64,000 nucleotides of DNA. It comes from Mucilaginibacter sp. OK098. Lineage in GTDB: Bacteria; Bacteroidota; Bacteroidia; Sphingobacteriales; Sphingobacteriaceae. Shown in pieces: positions 25,335-34,999 of this stretch (the first letter of the stretch is position 1; each line of letters begins with the position of its first letter). The position numbers and the translations under genes are program-made. The stretch is taken from NCBI RefSeq assembly GCF_900142915.1, contig NZ_FRCM01000002.1:558001-622000 (forward strand), given 5' to 3'. Under the pieces are notes generated by a model. It searched no databases and was not told the DNA's origin. It saw only the letters and a list, made by a program, of their open reading frames with translations.

Positions 25335-27140
25335 TCAATCAACCAACCCCAGCCATTTCTTCCTGACTACCATTTGCCCGGGAGTAACACCCGGCAATGA
25401 ATCGACTTTGTATTTAAAACGATTGTTTCTCAGCAGGGTAACAGGCAGGGCAACTGCCAGTCCGTCACGTAAAACAGATACTGAAATTTGATCACCCGGT
25501 TTTTTACCGTTTAACATAGTCGCAACATCCGTAATGGGGGTGCCATCTATTGCTACAAGCTCGTCATTAACGTTTATGCCATCAACCCAACCGGCACCGC
25601 CGCGTTGTACTACTGTAACAAACTTTTTGCCATTAGATTCTGTAGTTGCTATACCCAGGCTCGGGTCATTGCTGTTTGCAGCATCGTCTGTAGCTTTGTA
25701 GCCTGCATAAGCCAGGTATTTATTATAATCAAGCGGCGTTAGGCCGTAAACATAATTTTTGTAAAACTCATCCAGGTTTTTACCTGCAAATTTTTCAAGG
25801 CCCTGTTTAAATTCCTCATCGGTGTAACCGCGCTTTTTCTGCTTGTAATAAGTATCGTACATGTATTTCATTACATCATCAAGCGAGTTTTTTCCTTTGG
25901 TATCATTAATGATCTCCAGGTCGAGCAACATAGCAACAGCTGCCCCTTTATCGTAATAGGAAATGCCGGTGTTTGAAGAGTTCTCGTTCGGGCGGTATGA
26001 TTTTATCCATGCATCAAAGCTTGCTTCGGCCAGCGGCTGAATTTTAGCCCCGGGCTGATTTTCAATAATATTAATCTCCCCTGTTATTGCACTTAAATAG
26101 GTTTCGGGGTCCATAATCTGGGCATGACGTAAAATCAGGTTCTGGTAATAAGCTGTAAACCCTTCGGCAATCCAAAGATCTGTAGTATAGTTTTCATTAT
26201 CATAATCAAACGGGCCAAGCACAATAGGGCGCAGGCGCTTTACATTCCAAAGGTGAAAATGTTCATGGGCAACCAAACTCAAAAAGTTACGATAGCCGCT
26301 TGCGTTACTATAGTTATCGCGCGATGCGCCTAAAGTAGTCGAGCTTAAATGTTCCAGGCCACCGCCGTTACGCTGGCGGTTATGCACTATAAAAACATAA
26401 TGTTTATTAGGGTTTTCGCCAAAAACAGCCGTTTCCTGTTCAGCAATTTTGGCCATATCTTTCTTTAGCTGCTCCTTATCATAGTTGCCACCGCCAACCA
26501 TACAAACTTCATACTTAACCCCTGCAGCATCAAACCCAAATACATCCTGGGTACCAACTTCAATTGGCGAATCAAATAAAATATCAAAGTTAGGGGAATG
26601 GCGGATAAACTGATCTCCGTTTACGGCATCTAAACTGGTTGAAACGGTTGTCCATCCCTTGTAAGGAATAATCTTTATGGTTGATGGTGTGTTCAGCATT
26701 TTATCGGGATAGATAAATAAGCCCGAAGTAGATAAAAAACCATGCGAAGCATCAACAAAGCTGGTACGCACCGATATTTCGAAACAATACACGCGGTATT
26801 TAATGGTTACCGATGATAAGCCGGCTGTATTTATATGCCAGGTATTTTTATTGATCTTGGGTGATGGGATTGTTTTATTATTAGCTGCAGCACTGAACGA
26901 TTCTACATTTTTTGCAAACTCCCTAACCAGGTATGATCCCGGTGTCCATACGGGCATTTTAAGGTCTAAAGTATTTTGATCCAGGCCTGATATGTTCATT
27001 TCAATATCAGCATAATGCGCCTGCGCCTCTGGAAAAGTAACGGTATACAAAATTTTAACAGCGCCTGCTGCATTAGTTGGGGATGAATTCATAAAAAATA
27101 ATATTACAAAAAGGAAGGCGGTCAGCTTAATGGTTTTCAT
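25335..27140 (-). CDS. M61 family metallopeptidase with PDZ domain
   Basis: Secreted aminopeptidase-type enzyme (glycyl aminopeptidase family). The 601 residues have a signal peptide (cleavage near TNAAG, residue 24), an N-terminal beta domain, and the gluzincin catalytic domain with HEHFH in LVAHEHFHLWNVKRLRP, a zinc-binding HExxH. The downstream Glu ligand lies in DLWIAEGFTAYY. A PDZ domain follows (about residues 485-565: GGAGWVDGINVNDELVAIDG). It is likely to trim peptides in the periplasm or outside. The gene is divergent from the marR-efflux operon and stands alone. Confidence 0.9.
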   Translation of the reverse strand: MKTIKLTAFLFVILFFMNSSPTNAAGAVKILYTVTFPEAQAHYADIEMNISGLDQNTLDLKMPVWTPGSYLVREFAKNVESFSAAANNKTIPSPKINKNTWHINTAGLSSVTIKYRVYCFEISVRTSFVDASHGFLSTSGLFIYPDKMLNTPSTIKIIPYKGWTTVSTSLDAVNGDQFIRHSPNFDILFDSPIEVGTQDVFGFDAAGVKYEVCMVGGGNYDKEQLKKDMAKIAEQETAVFGENPNKHYVFIVHNRQRNGGGLEHLSSTTLGASRDNYSNASGYRNFLSLVAHEHFHLWNVKRLRPIVLGPFDYDNENYTTDLWIAEGFTAYYQNLILRHAQIMDPETYLSAITGEINIIENQPGAKIQPLAEASFDAWIKSYRPNENSSNTGISYYDKGAAVAMLLDLEIINDTKGKNSLDDVMKYMYDTYYKQKKRGYTDEEFKQGLEKFAGKNLDEFYKNYVYGLTPLDYNKYLAYAGYKATDDAANSNDPSLGIATTESNGKKFVTVVQRGGAGWVDGINVNDELVAIDGTPITDVATMLNGKKPGDQISVSVLRDGLAVALPVTLLRNNRFKYKVDSLPGVTPGQMVVRKKWLGLVD

Positions 27141-27248
27141 TAGAGGGGCTTTAGCGGCAATAATTTATCAACAGTATAAAATCTTAATAATTTGTGTAAT
27201 TATTTGAGGTGCAATTTATAATTTTTTTTAATGCATGTATAGTATGTT

Positions 27249-27278
27249 TAGTTGTAAAATGGTTGATACATACAACTA
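27249..27278. promoter_or_regulatory. Candidate MarR operator
   Basis: Inverted repeat TAGTTGTA (27249-27256) and TACAACTA (27271-27278) with a 14-bp spacer, ending three bases before the marR-type start codon. Position suits autoregulation. Confidence 0.4.
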
Positions 27279-27280
27279 TT

Positions 27281-27775
27281 ATGGGTTATAACCAATTACT
27301 TTTGGCCCCGATGGATGTGAAATTGATTGAACCTATATCCCGTAAGTTAAATAACCTGGGAAGGGCTTATTTAAGCCTGTTGGCAAAACAAGTGGAGAGT
27401 TTGGGGATAAGCAGGTATTACTATGCTTTAACATATATATGCCATCATGATGGTAAGCTAACGCAAAAAGCGCTGGCCAGTGAGCTGGGTAAAGATAAAT
27501 CGATAATTGTAACCATTATAGATACTTTGAGCGAACAGGGTTTTGTTTACCGGGAAATTAACCCCGCCGACAGGCGCGAGCATCTTTTAAGAGTAACCGA
27601 AAAAGCTAAAAAGGCAGTGCCTAAGATAACTGAAGCCTTTGAAACACTTAACAAAAGCATAACTGAACACATCTCTGACGAGGAAATGAAAATATTTAAC
27701 ACCGTGCTAACAAAAATGGGGACTAATATAAAGCCATTAACAGCACCGGAAACCAACAACGAAACAAAACCCTAA
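27281..27775 (+). CDS. MarR family transcriptional regulator of the efflux operon
   Basis: Winged-helix regulator of 164 residues. Seen: the recognition region LTQKALASELGKDKSIIVTIIDTLSEQGFVYRE (residues approximately 66-98, given to locate the wHTH) and the wing DRREHLLRVT. I chose the ATG at 27281; an internal Met at 27311 would also keep the domain. It heads a tight operon with adaptor, RND pump and TolC genes: gaps of 14, 9 and 6 bp. It is therefore the likely repressor of the pump, responding to a small toxic ligand. An inverted repeat at 27249-27278 is a candidate operator. Confidence 0.88.
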   Translation: MGYNQLLLAPMDVKLIEPISRKLNNLGRAYLSLLAKQVESLGISRYYYALTYICHHDGKLTQKALASELGKDKSIIVTIIDTLSEQGFVYREINPADRREHLLRVTEKAKKAVPKITEAFETLNKSITEHISDEEMKIFNTVLTKMGTNIKPLTAPETNNETKP

Positions 27776-27789
27776 CAGATTACCCTGAT

Positions 27790-28866
27790 ATGAGAACAAG
27801 GTATATTATATACATAGCGCTGGCGCTGCTTATTGGCTTTTTAATTTACAATAAGTTTTTTAGTGTAAAAGGCAAAGAGGCCATGGCCCAAAACGCCGGT
27901 AAAGGCGCCAAAAAGAAAACCGGCCCTGTACCTGTTAACATAATGATTGTTAAGGATACCGCTGTTGATAACACTATTGATGTTACCGGAACTATTGATG
28001 CCAATGAAAAAGTAAACCTGGTAAGCGAAACTGCAGGCAACATTACCGGCATTTTTTTTAATGAAGGCAGCCATGTAGAAAAAGGACAGTTATTGGTTAA
28101 GGTTTACAACCAGGATATTGTAGCATCATTAAAACAGAATGATTACCAGGTGGCGCTTGCTAAACAAAATGAGTACCGCAATGGTATTTTATTACAAAAA
28201 GAAGCTATTAGCCAGCAGGAGTATGACACTTCATTAACCTCATTAAACACGCTAAAAGCGCAAAGTGATGTGTTAAAAGCCCAGATAGCTAAAACAGAGA
28301 TAAGGGCGCCGTTTTCGGGCACAATCGGGTTAAGGAATATCAGCCCTGGTGGTTATCTTTCACCATCAACTTCAATTGCTTCACTGGTGAACATTGACCC
28401 TGCAAAGGTTACCTTTTCAGTACCTGAAAGATACCTGCCTTTAATAAAGCCCGGCACCAAGATCAATTTCACTATTGAAAGCTCAAGGAATAACTTCTCG
28501 GCAGTGGTTTACGCAATTGAACCTGCAATTGATCTGAGCTCGCGCACCATAACGGTACGGGCCCGGTCTGCCAACCCGGATAATCTGTTAAAAGCCGGGG
28601 CGTTTGCAAAAATCAACTTAAAACTGGATCAGATCCCCAAAACCATTATGGTGCCAACCCAATGCGTAATACCTGACTTAAAGGATAACAAGGTATTTAT
28701 TTATCATAATGGCATTGCTGAATCAAAAACAGTAAAAACAGATTTACGTACAGACACGAGAATTGAGATAATAAGCGGTTTAAAAGCTGGTGATAGTCTA
28801 GTTGTTTCGGGCCTGATCCAGATCCGTAATAAGATTCCATTAAAAATTTTAAAAGTTGTTAAGTAA
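27790..28866 (+). CDS. RND efflux periplasmic adaptor (membrane fusion protein)
   Basis: Adaptor linking the inner-membrane pump to the outer-membrane channel; 358 residues. An uncleaved N-terminal hydrophobic segment (about 5-20) anchors it. Then come the lipoyl half (GNITGIFFNEGSHVEKGQLL), a short coiled-coil hairpin (about 115-170), the second lipoyl half (IRAPFSGTIGLRNISPGGYL) and the beta-barrel and membrane-proximal domains. The order marR-adaptor-RND-TolC identifies a complete tripartite system. It lacks the lipobox Cys seen in AcrA-type adaptors. Substrates are not predictable from the sequence. Confidence 0.93.
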   Translation: MRTRYIIYIALALLIGFLIYNKFFSVKGKEAMAQNAGKGAKKKTGPVPVNIMIVKDTAVDNTIDVTGTIDANEKVNLVSETAGNITGIFFNEGSHVEKGQLLVKVYNQDIVASLKQNDYQVALAKQNEYRNGILLQKEAISQQEYDTSLTSLNTLKAQSDVLKAQIAKTEIRAPFSGTIGLRNISPGGYLSPSTSIASLVNIDPAKVTFSVPERYLPLIKPGTKINFTIESSRNNFSAVVYAIEPAIDLSSRTITVRARSANPDNLLKAGAFAKINLKLDQIPKTIMVPTQCVIPDLKDNKVFIYHNGIAESKTVKTDLRTDTRIEIISGLKAGDSLVVSGLIQIRNKIPLKILKVVK

Positions 28867-28875
28867 ACCATATTT

Positions 28876-31800
28876 ATGAGTTTAGCATCAATAAGTATAA
28901 AAAGGCCTGTATTGGCTACGGTAATGTCTATCGTTATTGTAGTATTCGGAGTTATGGGCTATAAGTTTTTAGGGATCCGTGATTTCCCCTCGGTCGACCC
29001 GCCTATTATTACCGTAACTACCAGTTATTCGGGCGCTAATGCCGATGTAATTGAATCGCAGATAACTGAACCCCTTGAAAAAAGTATAAATGGCGTACCA
29101 GGGATCCGTAATATATCATCAACAAGCTCGGTAGGCTCAAGCCGTATAACGGTTGAATTTAATCTTGATGCCGACCTTGAAACCGCTGCAAATGACGTGC
29201 GCGATAAAGTAAGCCAGGCACAAAGGCAGCTTCCGCAGGATATTGATGCGCCGCCCGTGGTTACAAAGGCTGATGCTAATGCCGATAATATACTTACAGT
29301 TACCTGTAGCAGTAATACCCGAAATATCAATCAGCTTGATGATTATGCAGAAAATGTATTGCAGGAAGGTTTGCAAACAATACCGGGTGTTAGCCAGATA
29401 AACATTTTTGGACAGCGCCAGTATGCCATGCGGTTGTGGATTGATCCGGGCAAACTCTCAGCCTTAGGTTTAACGGCTACTGACATAGGCAATGCCCTTA
29501 ATGCAGAAAACGTTGAGCTGCCTGCCGGTAAAATTGAAGGTAACAATACCGAAGTTGTGGTAAGGGCCGTAGGTAAATTATCAACCGAAAAGGAGTTTAA
29601 TGACCTTATAATCCGTGCCGATAGCAACCGCGTGGTTCATTTCAGGGATATTGGATACGCTATATTGGGTTCGGCTAATGAGGAAACAGCTTTAAAGGAA
29701 TCGGGTGTACCGATGATAGGGCTGGCAATTATTCCGCAACCAGGTGCAAATTATGTACAAATAGCCGAAGACTTCTACAAACGACTTGACCAGATAAAAA
29801 AGGACCTTCCCCCAGATATACAGGTTAAGGTAATAACAGACAATACCGTATTTATCAAAAAGTCTATAAGTGAAGTTGAGGAAACATTACTTATTTCGTT
29901 TATACTGGTGGTAATTATTATTTACCTGTTCTTCCGCGACTGGCTCATTGCTTTTAGGCCGCTGATAGATATCCCCGTATCATTAATAGGCGCATTCTTT
30001 ATTATGTACGTTTTTGGGTTCTCTATAAATATATTAACGCTGCTGGCTATTGTGCTTGCAACAGGGCTGGTAGTTGATGATGGTATAGTGGTAACGGAAA
30101 ATATTTACAAAAAAGTTGAAGGGGGCATGCCGGTGCGAAGAGCGGCGTTTGAAGGTTCGGCCGAAATATTATTCGCGGTAATTTCAACCTCAATCACGTT
30201 GGCTGCAGTGTTTCTGCCTATTGTATTTATGCAGGGCTTTACAGGCAGGCTTTTCCGGGAGTTTGCTGTTGTAGTAGCAGGCGCTGTATTGATCTCAGCA
30301 TTTGTTTCGCTTTCATTAACCCCAATGCTTAATGTTAAGCTGATCCGTAAGAGCTCAAAAAAATCAAAATTCTATGAAAGGACCGAGCCTTTCTTTGTAA
30401 ACATGACCAACTCTTACAAAGAGACATTGGTTAAGTTTATGAAGGTGAAATGGGTATCATTTATCATATTGGCTATTTCGTTGGTTATAACCGGGATCTT
30501 ATATTTTGCTACCCCTTATGAACTTGCACCATTAGACGACCGCAGCATGTTAAGATATGCAGTTACTGGCTCGGAAGGCGCCAGTTATGAATTTATGGCC
30601 AGGTATATGGATAAAGTGTCAGACCTGGTTGCTGACTCAATACCCGAACAAAATGTAAACCTTGAAGTTGTTTCGCCCGGAAGTGGCGGTGGTGGTTCAG
30701 CAAACTCAGGGTTTGGCCGCGTTGGTTTGGTGGCCCCCGATCAGCGCAACCGTACACAGCAACAATTGGCCGATTATTTAAGTAAAAAACTAAGCCGCTT
30801 TTCTGATGCACGTGCACTGGTAGTACAGGAGCAAACCATTAGCGGTGGAGGTAGCGGGTCAAAAACATCTTTACCCATTCAATTTGTAATTCAAAACCAG
30901 GATTTTGAGAAGATAAGAAAGGTTTTGCCTGAATTTTTTGCCGAAGTTTCCAAAAGCCCCGTTTTTCAGGGTACAGACGTTGACCTGAAATTCACAAAGC
31001 CTGAGCTGCGCGTTACCACAGATCGTGACCGCGCGCGCGACCTTGGGGTTTCGGTTGCGGATATTGCTGCAACTTTGCAACTCTATTATAGTAACGGACG
31101 CCTGGCCTACTTCCTGATCAATGGAAAGCAGTACCAGGTAATTGCCCAGGTTAACCGGGCAAACCGCGACCAGCCGCTCGATTTAAAGTCTGTTTATGTA
31201 CGCAATTCAAAAGGTGGGCTTGTACAACTTGATAACGTTGTAAAAGTTAGTGAGGATGCAACGCCGCCTGCCATATATCACTTTAACAGGTATAAATCTG
31301 CGACTATCCAGTGCGGTTTAGCTCCAGGCCGAACTGTTGGCGATGGCATAGTGGAGATGAACAGGATTGCAAAAAGTTTACTTGACGATACATACAGCAC
31401 GGCTTTAAGCGGGGCCTCGCGTGATGCGGCCGAAAGCGGATCGAGCCTGATTTTTGCATTTGCATTTGCCTTATTATTAATTTACCTGGTACTTGCAGCG
31501 CAATTTGAAAGCTTTATTGACCCTTTTATTGTTATGCTTACCGTTCCGCTGGCTATTGCAGGAGCATTCCTGTCGTTATGGTTATTTAACCAAACGCTTA
31601 ATATTTTCAGCGAGATTGGGATGATAACGCTTGTAGGCCTGGTAACCAAAAACGGCATTTTGATAGTGGAATTTGCCAACCAGCAAATGGAACATGGCCT
31701 TGCTAAATACGAGGCTGTAGTTGAAGCGGCCACAGCCCGTTTACGACCAATATTAATGACCAGCTTAGCTGTTGTGCTGGGCTCGGTACCAATTGCTTTT

Positions 31801-32019
31801 GCATTAGGCGCAGGTGCAAAAAGCCGTGTATCATTAGGGATAGTTATTATGGGCGGGGTATTGTTTTCGCTGGTGTTAACACTCTACATTATACCTATGA
31901 TGTATTTAATATTTGCTTCAAAAACACGTAAAGACCCGGATGCGGAAGACCCTGATGATGTGAAAAAAGTCAGGAAAACAAGAACTCAAAAACTGATAGA
32001 TAAATTAGATAAAGAATAA
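28876..32019 (+). CDS. RND multidrug efflux permease (HAE1/AcrB-like)
   Basis: Inner-membrane proton-driven pump of 1047 residues, the normal length for HAE1 permeases. Features: the N-terminal helix (SIKRPVLATVMSIVIVVFGV), two large periplasmic loops, and 12 helices. In helix 4 LATGLVVDDGIVVTENI carries the paired aspartates of the proton relay. A glycine-rich stretch (SGGGGSAN) and AQFESFIDPFIVMLTVPLAIAG in the C-terminal half are typical. A lysine-rich cytoplasmic tail (about 35 residues) ends the protein. It lies 9 bp from the adaptor gene and 6 bp from the TolC gene. Confidence 0.95.
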   Translation: MSLASISIKRPVLATVMSIVIVVFGVMGYKFLGIRDFPSVDPPIITVTTSYSGANADVIESQITEPLEKSINGVPGIRNISSTSSVGSSRITVEFNLDADLETAANDVRDKVSQAQRQLPQDIDAPPVVTKADANADNILTVTCSSNTRNINQLDDYAENVLQEGLQTIPGVSQINIFGQRQYAMRLWIDPGKLSALGLTATDIGNALNAENVELPAGKIEGNNTEVVVRAVGKLSTEKEFNDLIIRADSNRVVHFRDIGYAILGSANEETALKESGVPMIGLAIIPQPGANYVQIAEDFYKRLDQIKKDLPPDIQVKVITDNTVFIKKSISEVEETLLISFILVVIIIYLFFRDWLIAFRPLIDIPVSLIGAFFIMYVFGFSINILTLLAIVLATGLVVDDGIVVTENIYKKVEGGMPVRRAAFEGSAEILFAVISTSITLAAVFLPIVFMQGFTGRLFREFAVVVAGAVLISAFVSLSLTPMLNVKLIRKSSKKSKFYERTEPFFVNMTNSYKETLVKFMKVKWVSFIILAISLVITGILYFATPYELAPLDDRSMLRYAVTGSEGASYEFMARYMDKVSDLVADSIPEQNVNLEVVSPGSGGGGSANSGFGRVGLVAPDQRNRTQQQLADYLSKKLSRFSDARALVVQEQTISGGGSGSKTSLPIQFVIQNQDFEKIRKVLPEFFAEVSKSPVFQGTDVDLKFTKPELRVTTDRDRARDLGVSVADIAATLQLYYSNGRLAYFLINGKQYQVIAQVNRANRDQPLDLKSVYVRNSKGGLVQLDNVVKVSEDATPPAIYHFNRYKSATIQCGLAPGRTVGDGIVEMNRIAKSLLDDTYSTALSGASRDAAESGSSLIFAFAFALLLIYLVLAAQFESFIDPFIVMLTVPLAIAGAFLSLWLFNQTLNIFSEIGMITLVGLVTKNGILIVEFANQQMEHGLAKYEAVVEAATARLRPILMTSLAVVLGSVPIAFALGAGAKSRVSLGIVIMGGVLFSLVLTLYIIPMMYLIFASKTRKDPDAEDPDDVKKVRKTRTQKLIDKLDKE

Positions 32020-32025
32020 GCGATT

Positions 32026-33345
32026 ATGACCATTAAAAAATTAGGTTGCCTTGTTTTTTGCTTAATAGCATTTACTGCAGGTGTTAAGGCGCAAACCGAT
32101 ACCGTGCTTACCTTAAAGGATGCCGTTGAAATAGCATTAAAAAACAACTATCATATTTTGCTGTCAAAAAACAATGCTACAGTTGCGCAAAATAACGTTA
32201 CTATAGGCAATGCCGGCTTTTTACCACAGGTTAACGGTGCTTTTACCACTACCCGCAGCATCCAAAACACCAAACAAACCCGCAGCGATCACTCGGTAAA
32301 TAACATTAGCGGGGCACACAACGCGTCAACATCGTACGGGCCGGCCCTTAACTGGACCATTTTTAACGGCTTTGGTATGTTTGCCAATTATGATGAGCTA
32401 AAGCAGCTAAACCAGCTGGGCGACATCCAATCCCGCGATACCATACAAAATACCCTTGCCAGCGTAATAGGCACATATTATAATTTAATAAACCTTAACG
32501 AAGGCTTAAAGGCACTAAAGGGAGCAATAGCCATATCAAGGATACAGTTACGCTATGCCAATGATAAATTCCAGGTTGGCAGGGCATCTAAGTTAGATGT
32601 ACTGAATGCACAGGTAAACCTTAATACCGATACCGCAAATTATCTGAACCAAGTACAACAGTTTAAATCGGCAAAGATCCAGATGAACCAGTTACTGGTG
32701 CGTAATCTGCAAACAGATTTTGCCGTTGGCGATACTATTGTGGTTGATGACAAACTTGTTTTAGGTGATATTTTATCAAAAGCCGAAAACCAAAATCCGG
32801 CCATCCTATCTGCACAGATAAATAAGCGGATCTCTGAGATCAACCTTAAACAGGTTAGGGCCAGCCGTTATCCGCAGGTTGCTGTTAATTCAGGATATAC
32901 AATAAGTAACAGCCAAACTCCGGCAGGCTTTACCCTGTCGCAAAATACAAAGGGTTTTAATTATGGCCTTACCGCCTCCATAAATATCTTTAACGGCTTT
33001 AATCAAAACCGGCTGGAGCGCAACGCCAAAATTGGCATTGACAATGCCAACATTAGCTTTAAGCAGATAACACTTAACGTTCAGGCCCAAATCAGCAATT
33101 TATACGTAAGCTATTTATCAGGCCTTGATTTGATGAAACTTGGCGAATCAAATGTTGAAGTAGCAAAAAAGAACCTTGAAATCTCTCTTGAAAAATACAA
33201 ATTAGGTAACATTACTCCGTTAGAAATCAGGGAAGCACAGCGGAATTATTTGGATGCACAGTCAAAATTCTTTACGGCGCAATACCAGTCAAAAAGCGCA
33301 GAAATTATGTTGAAGGAGATTACAGGGAGTATAAATATTCAGTAA
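32026..33345 (+). CDS. TolC family outer-membrane efflux protein
   Basis: Outer-membrane channel of the tripartite pump; 439 residues. The signal peptide ends near GVKAQ (residue 23). Two homologous halves each begin with a long helical repeat: LTLKDAVEIALKNNYHILL in the first, and an ISEINLKQVRASRYPQVAVNSGY segment in the second. The C-terminal helix contains LGNITPLEIREAQRNYLDAQ, the family's conserved tail. It is the last gene of the operon, after which a palindromic element (33360-33475) may close the transcript. Confidence 0.93.
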   Translation: MTIKKLGCLVFCLIAFTAGVKAQTDTVLTLKDAVEIALKNNYHILLSKNNATVAQNNVTIGNAGFLPQVNGAFTTTRSIQNTKQTRSDHSVNNISGAHNASTSYGPALNWTIFNGFGMFANYDELKQLNQLGDIQSRDTIQNTLASVIGTYYNLINLNEGLKALKGAIAISRIQLRYANDKFQVGRASKLDVLNAQVNLNTDTANYLNQVQQFKSAKIQMNQLLVRNLQTDFAVGDTIVVDDKLVLGDILSKAENQNPAILSAQINKRISEINLKQVRASRYPQVAVNSGYTISNSQTPAGFTLSQNTKGFNYGLTASINIFNGFNQNRLERNAKIGIDNANISFKQITLNVQAQISNLYVSYLSGLDLMKLGESNVEVAKKNLEISLEKYKLGNITPLEIREAQRNYLDAQSKFFTAQYQSKSAEIMLKEITGSINIQ

Positions 33346-33359
33346 AAAACAATCTAAAA

Positions 33360-33475
33360 TATGTCATTGCGAGCGAAGCGCGGCAATCGCGAACTATGCA
33401 TTTACACTTTGCTCGTAGTTCACTATTCTACTGCTCTGTAGAGTTCGCGATTGCTTCGTACCTCGCAATGACATA
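33360..33475 (+). repeat. GTCATTGCGAGG-family palindromic element, short subtype (copy 3)
   Basis: The right arm matches copy 2 exactly over GCGATTGCTTCGTACCTCGC. The left arm is a variant, GAGCGAAGCGCGGCAATCGC. The outermost bases are ATAT on both sides. Confidence 0.87.
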
Positions 33476-33591
33476 TGGCTATTTGTTTGGATTAAAATGC
33501 CCCTTGTACGCCGGATTCCTTTATCAAGAGGGGAATTAAAAATCAATAACATTTTTTTCAAAAACTATATTTTTTAATTGGTTTAAAAAGC

Positions 33592-33599
33592 TATTTTTG
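33592..33599 (+). promoter_or_regulatory. Probable -7 box of the response regulator gene
   Basis: TATTTTTG (TAnnTTTG type) six bases before the ATG at 33606. This spacing implies a nearly leaderless transcript, or use of the second Met (33612). Confidence 0.3.
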
Positions 33600-33605
33600 A
33601 ACTAA

Positions 33606-33986
33606 ATGGCTATGTGTTTTAAAACCTGTTTGTTAATTGATGACAATTACATTGATAATTTTGTCACACGTAAAATAATAGAGGGCAGTAACTTTGCTGA
33701 ATCTATTGTAGTTGTCCGTTCGGCAACTGAAGCCATTAATTCTTTAAGAGATGGGCTGATAAAACCTGATGTCATTTTTTTAGATGTGCGGATGCCTTTA
33801 ATGAGCGGTTTTGAATTTTTAGACGAATACGATAAGATCGACATCGATAAGGAAAATATAAAGATCTTTATGCTGTCGTCATCACTTGATCCATTGGACC
33901 TGCGTAAATCTACAGACAATAAATACATCACGCAGTTTATCCATAAACCACTTACTCAAAAAGCACTCGAAGAACTTTGTCCATGA
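33606..33986 (+). CDS. Single-domain response regulator
   Basis: Receiver domain only, 126 residues, with no output domain. Acidic pair D12-D13 in LLIDDNYIDNF, phosphoacceptor D60 in VIFLDVRMPLMSGFEFL, and the conserved Lys in FIHKPL are all present, so it should be phosphorylatable. No histidine kinase is adjacent. Its TGA stop overlaps the ATG of the BadF-type kinase gene (ATGA at 33983-33986), implying translational coupling. It may relay a phosphate or act allosterically through protein contact. The N-terminal MAMCFKT could start at either Met. Confidence 0.9.
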   Translation: MAMCFKTCLLIDDNYIDNFVTRKIIEGSNFAESIVVVRSATEAINSLRDGLIKPDVIFLDVRMPLMSGFEFLDEYDKIDIDKENIKIFMLSSSLDPLDLRKSTDNKYITQFIHKPLTQKALEELCP

Positions 33987-34834
33987 TCCTTGTGGCTGAT
34001 AGCGGGTCGACAAAGACCGATTGGTTGCTTACACTTAAGGATGGTGAAGTAAAGCAATTCAGAACGGCCGGACTTAACCCATATTTTTTATCGGAAAAAG
34101 AGATTGTAAAAATACTGCAGGAACAGGCTGTTGATATGATTGCCTTTGCTGCCAATATTGATGAGATCTACTTTTTTGGCGCAGGCTGCTCAAGCCCCGA
34201 CAGGCACGAGATAGTTTCAAATGCCATAAGCCAGTTGTTTACCAAATCATACATCAGTGTCGACAGTGACCTGCTGGGATGCGCCTATGCTACCTGCGGC
34301 CACGAAAAAGGCCTGTGCTGCGTATTGGGAACAGGGTCAAATATTTCTTTTTTTGATGGCGAAGAGATCCATTCCGGCAAACATGGTCTTGGCTTTGTTT
34401 TGGGCGATGAAGGAGCCGGTACCTGGTTTGGCAAAAACCTGGTAACCGATTTTTTATATGGTAACATGCCCCATGATATCAGCATGAAATTTAACGAAGC
34501 CTATCAGCTTGATAAAGAAAAGGTAATAAAGTACGTTTATCAAACACCAAATGCTAATTCATACCTGGCAACTTTCACCAGGTTTATAAGCGAAATAAGG
34601 CAAACCGAATACGCTCAAAAACTGCTACACAGGGGGCTGCTTGAATTTATCGAAACCAACATAAAATCGTACCCGCAATATCACCGCTACAAATGCCATT
34701 TTGTGGGTTCAATTGCCTATGTTTTTACTGATGAGCTTACCGAAGTTTGCAAAGCAAATGGCATCCATATCGGCAAGATCATCAAACAACCCATCCATGA
34801 CCTGATGGCGTTTATTTTAAGCCGCGAGAACTAA
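33983..34834 (+). CDS. BadF/BadG/BcrA/BcrD-type ATPase, N-acetylglucosamine kinase-like
   Basis: Sugar-kinase-fold (ASKHA) protein of 283 residues, closest to bacterial and eukaryotic N-acetylglucosamine kinases. Motifs: phosphate-1 DSGSTKTDW (residues 6-14), phosphate-2 VLGTGSN, HGLGFVLGDEGAGTWFGK typical of this branch, and adenosine-binding GSIAYVF. The predicted role is phosphorylation of amino sugars from cell-wall recycling. I used ATG 33983, which overlaps the upstream stop codon by four bases; a TTG two codons earlier is unnecessary. Coupling to a single-domain response regulator is unusual for a sugar kinase. No murQ or amino-sugar transporter is nearby. Confidence 0.87.
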   Translation: MILVADSGSTKTDWLLTLKDGEVKQFRTAGLNPYFLSEKEIVKILQEQAVDMIAFAANIDEIYFFGAGCSSPDRHEIVSNAISQLFTKSYISVDSDLLGCAYATCGHEKGLCCVLGTGSNISFFDGEEIHSGKHGLGFVLGDEGAGTWFGKNLVTDFLYGNMPHDISMKFNEAYQLDKEKVIKYVYQTPNANSYLATFTRFISEIRQTEYAQKLLHRGLLEFIETNIKSYPQYHRYKCHFVGSIAYVFTDELTEVCKANGIHIGKIIKQPIHDLMAFILSREN

Positions 34835-34838
34835 AAGG

Positions 34839-34987
34839 GCGTCATTGCGAGGTACGAAGCAAACTCTTCAAAGGACAATCACGAACCTTGATATCTCAGC
34901 AAACCTTAAAGCCGCTGTTTGGTACCCACAATATTTTCGTTCCATGATTAGCAGGTGCAGGGTTTGCTTCATTCCTCGCAATGACGC
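34839..34987 (+). repeat. GTCATTGCGAGG-family palindromic element, long subtype (copy 4)
   Basis: The left arm is GCGTCATTGCGAGGTACGAA and the right arm is complementary with one changed base (TTCATTCCTCGC). Its interior GGACAATCACGAACC and CCGCTG blocks are shared with copies 1 and 5. It lies between convergent genes. Confidence 0.87.
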
Positions 34988-34999
34988 ATGGAGAAAATT

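Noticed and set aside
29025..31733. Minus-strand frames inside the RND pump gene
   Set aside because: They are antisense to a complete, family-length RND permease and lack any domain.
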